A DNA stretch of 64,000 bases, from NCBI GenBank assembly GCA_015067025.1, contig SVNC01000002.1, positions 151,777-215,776 of the forward strand, written 5' to 3'. Source of the stretch: Oscillospiraceae bacterium (GTDB lineage Bacteria; Bacillota; Clostridia; Oscillospirales; Ruminococcaceae). The translations under genes were made by a program, and so were the position numbers. This document shows positions 59,264 to 64,000 of the stretch, piece after piece. Position 1 is the stretch's first letter, and each line of letters opens with the position of its first letter. Below the pieces are notes generated by a model that was given only the letters and a program-made list of their open reading frames with translations, was not told the DNA's origin and did not search any database.

Positions 59264-59292
59264 AGTATAGCACAAACAAGCATTATTTTCAA
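59264..59292 (-). promoter_or_regulatory. Promoter of the phoH-ybeY-dgkA-era-recO-mutS2 cluster
   Basis: On the minus strand TTGAAA (59292-59287), 17 bp, TATACT (59269-59264) with TGC before the -10. Confidence 0.65.
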
Positions 59293-59318
59293 TATAAAAG
59301 AGGTATTTTTTTGCCAAT

Positions 59319-60482
59319 TCAATACAGTACGCTTATCTTTTGTTTTATTCCCACATCCCGTTCTACAGTATAAATTACTTTCATTCTGATTCCCTTTTCT
59401 TCAGGAATTATTTCGCAAACTGCAGACACCACTTTGCATTCCTGCATAAAGTTATCCTCAAAATCCGATTTTTGTTCGTTTAGTTGATTTATAACATCCT
59501 CCTGCTTATATGTGACCTCTTCATTTTCGAAGAACGTATATATTCCCTTCTTATATTTTATAGGTGTTTTCAAACCGAATAAATTAACATATCCTGTTTC
59601 TTCCTTATATGTTACGTTATCTGAATTTGATGGCTCGTAGCTTTCCCAGGGTAACTTCATTGAAAAATCGCCGAACATAAGGTAGGACGTGTATTTCTTT
59701 TCATCAAGGGGTTTTCTTTTGATTTGCTTAAACGGAATATAAAATTCCTCAGTTTGCTGACATCTTGCAATAAGCTCGCCTTCAGCGTGTATATGTATTA
59801 CGCCGTCATTATTGTTATCTACCGAACCGCTTATAAGTATCTGACCTTTTCTTATCCCGTCGCCAACCTTCACGGTTGCTGTTCCACGCTTAACAAGAGC
59901 ATAAATAAGTTGACCATCAAAATCTGATACAATATTACAAGGCATCTCCGCCGGTATTTCTTCCTTTTCATAGGGAGCTTTTTCGTGCACTTTTATATAA
60001 ATTCTGCTTCCTTCTCTTTCAACACTTATCCAGGAAAGCTGATTTATTTCTGCCATAGCCTTAAATTCGCAGGCACTGACGGAAAAGCTACGAATATATG
60101 AACCTAATTCTATACCGCATTCCTCTGCGATACTGTAAAGCTGACTATCTGATAGATTTTCATTTCCGCTGATTCTTATATCCCATACAAACTGCGACAG
60201 AATAAGCAATGTTAAAGCACAACATAACGGTCCTAAAATAAGTCCCCAGCGTTTTCTGTATCCATAAAGTTTAAAGTATAAGCCTTGTCTTTCATATACT
60301 CTTGTCCTTATACCATATTTTCTTGCAGTCCGACTCACAAAACTATAATCAGATGCTTTTATGAGTGCTGACAATTCACATTTGCTTTCGGCAATATCAT
60401 ATAGCTGAATATTATTTTCTATAAGAGATGAGATGAATTTTTCCTGAAAGCCGCCAAGTGCCTTAAATTTCACGTAAGCCAT
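59319..60482 (-). CDS. yqfD: Sporulation protein YqfD
   Basis: 387 aa from the ATG at 60482 (AAGGGGT upstream), which avoids overlap with yqfC. An N-terminal cytosolic domain with GGFQEKFISSLIENNIQLYDI, one TM near residues 75-95 (LILGPLCCALTLLILSQFVW), then a long outside beta region (IRISGNENLSDSQLYSIAEECG, a POTRA-like segment). In Bacillus YqfD is made in the mother cell during sporulation. It follows yqfC and precedes phoH, the conserved order. Confidence 0.93.
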   Translation of the reverse strand: MAYVKFKALGGFQEKFISSLIENNIQLYDIAESKCELSALIKASDYSFVSRTARKYGIRTRVYERQGLYFKLYGYRKRWGLILGPLCCALTLLILSQFVWDIRISGNENLSDSQLYSIAEECGIELGSYIRSFSVSACEFKAMAEINQLSWISVEREGSRIYIKVHEKAPYEKEEIPAEMPCNIVSDFDGQLIYALVKRGTATVKVGDGIRKGQILISGSVDNNNDGVIHIHAEGELIARCQQTEEFYIPFKQIKRKPLDEKKYTSYLMFGDFSMKLPWESYEPSNSDNVTYKEETGYVNLFGLKTPIKYKKGIYTFFENEEVTYKQEDVINQLNEQKSDFEDNFMQECKVVSAVCEIIPEEKGIRMKVIYTVERDVGIKQKISVLY

Positions 60483-60501
60483 TCCATACCCCTTAATTTT
60501 C

Positions 60502-60789
60502 TTATTCAAAATCAACATTCCTTTCGTTACTATCTTCAAAGCTAACGCTATGTATTTTCCCGTATATCTTTACATTCTTATATCCGTAATTTTTCATACC
60601 AAGTCCCAATCCGACTATTGTTACATAAGACTTTGCAAGTTTTAAAACTATCCGCTCTTCTTCAAGCTTTAATACACTATGACAATACTCTACATTAAGA
60701 CAAGCGTTATCTGAAATATAGATAAAAGAATGCCTACGAGTTTTATTTTTCAGCTTTTCAAACCTTTTGGCAAGATTGTTTACATTCAT
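60502..60789 (-). CDS. yqfC: Sporulation protein YqfC
   Basis: 95 aa. The YabP/YqfC-type beta sandwich (HSFIYISDNACLNVEYCHSVLKLEEERIVLKLAKSYVTIVGLGLGMKNYGYKNVKIYGKIHSVSF). Partner of YqfD, 19 bp upstream of it. Start ATG at 60789 with AAGGAGT. Confidence 0.92.
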   Translation of the reverse strand: MNVNNLAKRFEKLKNKTRRHSFIYISDNACLNVEYCHSVLKLEEERIVLKLAKSYVTIVGLGLGMKNYGYKNVKIYGKIHSVSFEDSNERNVDFE

Positions 60790-60865
60790 TTTTTCATCAA
60801 CTCCTTAATATAGATATATATGCAACGAAACAAAAAATGATGTAACACACACCATAGGAGAAAAT

Positions 60866-61966
60866 ATGAAAAAGAAAGTAATTAAAGTCATTTTATGCAT
60901 TTTCTCAATTGCATCACTGATACTGCTTGTAATCTATAGTAAGGACGCTTCCGAAACAGTAAACCGATGCTTAGAAATATGCACAAACACACTCATTCCC
61001 TCAATGTTCGCGTATATGGTACTATGCACCTTTCTTATAAAAAGCAGGTTATCTGTTGTAATAACAACACCTTTGTGGTATTTATTCCGTAGATTCATTA
61101 AACTAGACAGAAACAGCTTCTCTGTATTAATTCTTAGTCTTATTGCTGGATATCCTGTAGGTATTAAAATGCTTAAAGAGCTTGTTTCGCAAAATAAAAG
61201 TTATTCCGAAATAGCAAAACTTATTTCCTATGTTTGTTATGCGAGCGGACCGGCCTTTATAACAGGAATTGTCGGAAATGTAATTTACAACAACGCAACA
61301 GCCGGATATATAGTCTTTTTATCATGTACATTAAGTAATATACTTGGTGCGATTTTTCTGACAAGAAAAGAAAAAGTAACTGAGGATATTTGCAAGAATG
61401 AAATTATGCTGAGTGGTAAAGATGTAACTGATGTAATTTTATCATCAGCTAAATCTATGCTTATGATCTGCCTTTCGATGATCCTTTTTAATATAATAAT
61501 AATGTTCATAGAACTTCTTTTGACAAATTGCATCTCTCTAAATAAACAATTCATATACATAAAAGCTTTTATCGAAGTGACAAGTATATGCCGATTTGAT
61601 GCCTCTGTCCCTTTATGGCTTACCACATTTTTTATATCCTTCGGAGGGTTGTGTGTAATATTTCAGCTTTATCTGATAAGCGACGGTGATTTAAAATTAT
61701 CACGATTTGTTATTTTAAGGATTTTGCTTTCATTGTTAAGTTCCGCCATTTGTTTTATGACAACTAGAGCACTTGGCTTTGAGCCATCTATTCCTGTTTT
61801 TTCTGATAAAGAGCCTGTGATTTTACTGCAAAACCCTGTAGTACTTATATCTGTAGGCATAATGACCATATTTTTAATTATTATTTTAAGCGAAGAAACT
61901 AAAAAATTAAAAAATTTTAAAATATTTTCAAAAAAGACTGGATTTATTAAAAAAAGTATGTTATAA
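60866..61966 (+). CDS. YlbJ-like sporulation integral membrane protein
   Basis: 366 aa, about eight TMs. The N-terminal lipid-facing pattern (TNTLIPSMFAYMVLCTFLI), IAGYPVGIKMLKELVSQNKSYSEIAKLISYVCYASGPAFITGIVG and the helical repeats match the nucleoside-recognition (Gate) fold of YlbJ/SpoIIM-like proteins. YlbJ is made in the mother cell for spore cortex. It is divergent from yqfC with only 76 bp between; GGAGAAAAT precedes the ATG. I give the family, not the exact orthologue. Confidence 0.82.
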   Translation: MKKKVIKVILCIFSIASLILLVIYSKDASETVNRCLEICTNTLIPSMFAYMVLCTFLIKSRLSVVITTPLWYLFRRFIKLDRNSFSVLILSLIAGYPVGIKMLKELVSQNKSYSEIAKLISYVCYASGPAFITGIVGNVIYNNATAGYIVFLSCTLSNILGAIFLTRKEKVTEDICKNEIMLSGKDVTDVILSSAKSMLMICLSMILFNIIIMFIELLLTNCISLNKQFIYIKAFIEVTSICRFDASVPLWLTTFFISFGGLCVIFQLYLISDGDLKLSRFVILRILLSLLSSAICFMTTRALGFEPSIPVFSDKEPVILLQNPVVLISVGIMTIFLIIILSEETKKLKNFKIFSKKTGFIKKSML

Positions 61967-62034
61967 TACAAGAGGAAAAAAGTAAAAAATGTGAAAATAT
62001 GATTGTATTCATTAAGAATGGTGGTGTACATAAT

Positions 62035-62250
62035 ATGGCAAAGAAAAAATTATTCGGTAACAACATTAAGCCTTCATGCAAATACTGCGAATTAGGATCT
62101 GCCCTCGGAGATGATAAAATTCAGTGCGAGAAATTCGGTGTTGTAAAAACTTACGACTCTTGCAAAAAATTTGTGTACTCTCCTTTAAAGCGTATCCCTA
62201 AAAAGGAAATCCAACTTGCTAACTCAGATGTAAACAACATCGATTTCTAA
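62035..62250 (+). CDS. Small Cys-rich protein
   Basis: 71 aa from the ATG at 62035 (GGTGGTG upstream). Four Cys in a zinc-like spacing (CKYCELGSALGDDKIQC and YDSC) and a basic stretch (KKFVYSPLKRIPKKEI). Similar short proteins are conserved in Ruminococcaceae without known function. Its own terminator follows. Confidence 0.75.
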   Translation: MAKKKLFGNNIKPSCKYCELGSALGDDKIQCEKFGVVKTYDSCKKFVYSPLKRIPKKEIQLANSDVNNIDF

Positions 62251-62261
62251 AAATCAACACC

Positions 62262-62297
62262 AACAGGTTAATGCAATATGTATTAACCTGTTTTTTT
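62262..62297 (+). terminator. Intrinsic terminator after the Cys-rich gene
   Basis: AACAGGTTAAT / ATTAACCTGTT stem with a 9-nt loop, followed by TTTTT. Confidence 0.88.
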
Positions 62298-62344
62298 GTA
62301 TATTTTTCATAAAAACAACTCGCTAAATTTGACTATAATGCGAC

Positions 62345-62373
62345 TTGAAGAACCTGATTTATTGTGATAGAAT
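62345..62373 (+). promoter_or_regulatory. Promoter of the solute-binding protein gene
   Basis: TTGAAG (62345-62350), 17 bp, TAGAAT (62368-62373). Confidence 0.55.
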
Positions 62374-62433
62374 AGTGAATGTAGATATTGTAAACGATTG
62401 CACAGCAATCAAATCAATAAAATGGAGGTTTTT

Positions 62434-63876
62434 ATGTTGAATTGTAAAAGAATTTTAGCAGGCTTATTAGCAGCAACAACTGTATTTTCTGCCACAGCCT
62501 GCAACAATACTGATGTAACAACTTCAACAGGCGATCAGGCAACATCAAGCAGTGAAACAACTATTGATGATGATATTGATAACCCTGTAAGTATTGATAA
62601 CATCAGCGTTGACGCCGGCGAAAAGGTAGAACCCGCAACACTCGTTTATATGGGTAACTACGACATCAGAACAGCAGGAGACGTTAAGCCTGCATACAAG
62701 TATTTCCAGGAAAACTATGATTGCGAAATCGAAGTAACGATCGTAAACTTCCTCCAGATACTTGAAAAGCTCACAGCGGCAATATCCAGCGGTGAGTCAC
62801 CCGACCTTGTTGACTATCAGGATAATATGTTCCCTCTGATGATGTCAAAGAATCTTTATACTCCCTTAGAGAATACAATGGATCTTTCTGCTCCTCAGTG
62901 GTCAGGTCTTGAAGATTACATTAACAAATTCAAGTGGAATGGTCATAACTATTACTATCCTTGGAGCTATGATATTTCGCCCTATTACCTCATCTATAAC
63001 AGAGGTCTTTTTGAAGAACTCAACATAGATGATCCTAAGGAACTCTACGAAAGCGGTGACTGGACTTGGAGCACATTCAAGGAATGCTGCCAGAAGTTTG
63101 TAGACAGTCAGGACGGTAGACTTGGTCTCTATGGTGCAACACAGTACTCTGCACAGTCATTTATCGACTCTACAGGTACTCCTCTCCTTGACATTGCTGA
63201 CGATGGCACACTTACATGCAACTTAGTAAATGCAAATGTTGAAAGAGCAACAACATTTATGGCAGAGCTTTACGACGAAGGTCTTACAGGTTTCGCCGAA
63301 GGTTATAATGATGTAGCTGAAGATCCTATCATCAGCGGTATGAATGCATTCCAGGGTATGGGCGGATGGATCATTACAAACTACGCAAAGAAAATGGTTG
63401 CAGCTGAAAAGAAGGGTGCTCCCATGGATATCTTCTTTGTTCCCTTCCCCAGAGATCCCAACGCCGACGATTACTACTACTCAATGAGCACTTTCGGTTA
63501 TCTTGTTCCTGCCGGTTCAAAGCATGTTGAACAGGCTTGTGTATTCATCAACTGCTGCCGTCTCAGCGTAACAGATGAAGCTCTTGCAGAAACAACTAAA
63601 GAAAGTATCATGAAGAATAAGAAGTACACCGATGAAATGTACGAATTTATGTATCAGTTCAAGGAAGTACAGAAATTCAACGGTGTCGTTGATCAGCCTT
63701 ACGGTCTTGATGACAATACAGCAACAATCATCAAGAATATGCTTGGTGCAGTATTATTCAACAATGTAGAAGATTTCCTCGATATGTCATGGACTCAGAT
63801 GAGAGAAGCAAACAGCGGTGCTATTCTTCAGCAGGTTGATTATTACAACGGACTTATTCAGAGCGGTAATTCCTAA
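62434..63876 (+). CDS. Extracellular sugar-binding lipoprotein (ABC importer)
   Basis: 480 aa from the ATG at 62434 (GGAGG 5 bp upstream). Lipoprotein signal with ATACNN (Cys about 23), then a Thr/Ser/Asp-rich linker. The SBP_bac_1 fold follows: NYDCEIEVTIVNFLQILEKLTAAISSGESPDLVDYQD, then GQ-like FQGMGGWIITNYAKKM and FFVPFPRDPNADDYY. Binds an oligosaccharide at the cell surface; the ligand is unknown. The permeases and ATPase would lie downstream, outside the window. Codon use is biased, as for a highly expressed protein. Confidence 0.92.
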   Translation: MLNCKRILAGLLAATTVFSATACNNTDVTTSTGDQATSSSETTIDDDIDNPVSIDNISVDAGEKVEPATLVYMGNYDIRTAGDVKPAYKYFQENYDCEIEVTIVNFLQILEKLTAAISSGESPDLVDYQDNMFPLMMSKNLYTPLENTMDLSAPQWSGLEDYINKFKWNGHNYYYPWSYDISPYYLIYNRGLFEELNIDDPKELYESGDWTWSTFKECCQKFVDSQDGRLGLYGATQYSAQSFIDSTGTPLLDIADDGTLTCNLVNANVERATTFMAELYDEGLTGFAEGYNDVAEDPIISGMNAFQGMGGWIITNYAKKMVAAEKKGAPMDIFFVPFPRDPNADDYYYSMSTFGYLVPAGSKHVEQACVFINCCRLSVTDEALAETTKESIMKNKKYTDEMYEFMYQFKEVQKFNGVVDQPYGLDDNTATIIKNMLGAVLFNNVEDFLDMSWTQMREANSGAILQQVDYYNGLIQSGNS

Positions 63877-63881
63877 TCAAA

Positions 63882-64000
63882 ACCACCACTGAAGTGGTGG
63901 TTTGCACTTGCCCTAGAAGGGCATATTACAGGCTCAACCCCTAAAGGGGCATTGAAGGCTTGACAACGCATTACTATCACAGGCAGCCGCTAAAAGCGGC
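63882..64000 (+). repeat. Array of short palindromes downstream of the solute-binding gene
   Basis: Four hairpins in 119 bp: ACCACCACT-ga-AGTGGTGGT (63882-63901), GCCCT-aga-AGGGC (63910-63922), CCCCT-aa-AGGGG (63938-63949) and GCCGCT-aaa-AGCGGC (63986-64000). The stems differ in sequence but share the CT-(A-rich)-AG loop, and the spacers are similar (GCACTTG, GCTCAAC). The array continues beyond the window. Likely a dispersed palindromic repeat cluster; the first hairpin may also serve as terminator. Confidence 0.6.

Noticed and set aside
63882..64000. CRISPR array at the right edge
   Set aside because: The palindromes are not identical repeats and the spacers are short and similar; no cas gene is near.
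1..64000. tRNA, rRNA or complete insertion sequence
   Set aside because: No cloverleaf with CCA end, rRNA segment, or transposase gene was noticed by eye; a covariance-model scan was not possible here.

Overview
The window looks like the chromosome of a strictly anaerobic, low-to-moderate-GC, spore-forming Firmicute, most likely a Ruminococcus-like member of the Oscillospiraceae/Clostridia. The reasons are TTGACA/TATAAT promoters spaced by 17 bp, AGGAGG-type ribosome sites, an electron-bifurcating [FeFe]-hydrogenase operon, the sporulation genes yqfC/yqfD beside phoH-ybeY-dgkA-era-recO, an EF-4/HemW pair, glycogen phosphorylase and a sugar-binding lipoprotein. The genus is inferred from gene content only.

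Layout. 1-4.3 kb (minus): an hndABCD-type NADH-linked [FeFe]-hydrogenase operon, with a GHKL ATPase gene inserted and hndD cut by the window edge. 4.7-7.8 kb (plus, divergent): two small proteins (one DRTGG-like), an RsbW-like ATPase, a ferredoxin/[FeFe]-hydrogenase-like protein that looks regulatory rather than catalytic, and a PHP-domain protein. Together these could be a hydrogen or redox sensing module facing the hydrogenase it might control. 7.9-12.4 kb: a GH13 amylase, a HAD phosphatase and metA, then an inserted lipoprotein gene bounded by a duplicated metA 3' end. 12.5-17.6 kb: an FtsX-type ABC exporter with an OmpR-type two-component system. 17.7-23 kb (minus): glgP, hemW, lepA. 23-30 kb: two small helical proteins, a DUF6033-like protein, an LnrLMN-like ABC-2 exporter with a NarL-type two-component system, and a GNAT. 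30-34 kb (minus): an ECF sigma/membrane anti-sigma pair and a HAD protein with an extra C-terminal domain. 34.2-38.4 kb: gap, a cyclophilin lipoprotein, and a DUF2975/XRE/lipoprotein unit.

38.7-46.3 kb is the most interesting region. It is a compact element of about 7.5 kb with the architecture of an integrated filamentous phage (inovirus). It has a structured non-coding origin region, a divergent XRE repressor, a possible ssDNA-binding protein, a pVIII-like coat protein followed by a terminator, a large pIII-like surface protein with a C-terminal anchor, several tiny membrane proteins, a Zot/pI ATPase and a Rep_trans rolling-circle initiator. A hairpin loop in the non-coding region carries the CTAATAG core known from pT181-type nick sites. 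The element is bounded by imperfect 63-bp direct repeats that contain a palindromic dif-like core (7-6-7 bp). The right copy lies directly between the promoter and the start codon of a chromosomal-type Xer tyrosine recombinase. Both copies carry the TTGCAA-N17-TATAAT promoter, so integration seems to use the recombinase gene's own leader as target and to give the gene back a promoter.

47.6-53.1 kb (minus): a run of GNAT acetyltransferases, HAD hydrolases, a GrpB-like protein and a ferredoxin-domain gene remnant. 53.2-60.8 kb (minus): mutS2, recO, era, dgkA, ybeY, phoH, yqfD, yqfC. 60.9-64 kb (plus): a YlbJ-like membrane protein, a small Cys-rich protein, a sugar-ABC solute-binding lipoprotein, and an array of short palindromes running off the window. 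No rRNA, tRNA, CRISPR array or complete IS was seen.
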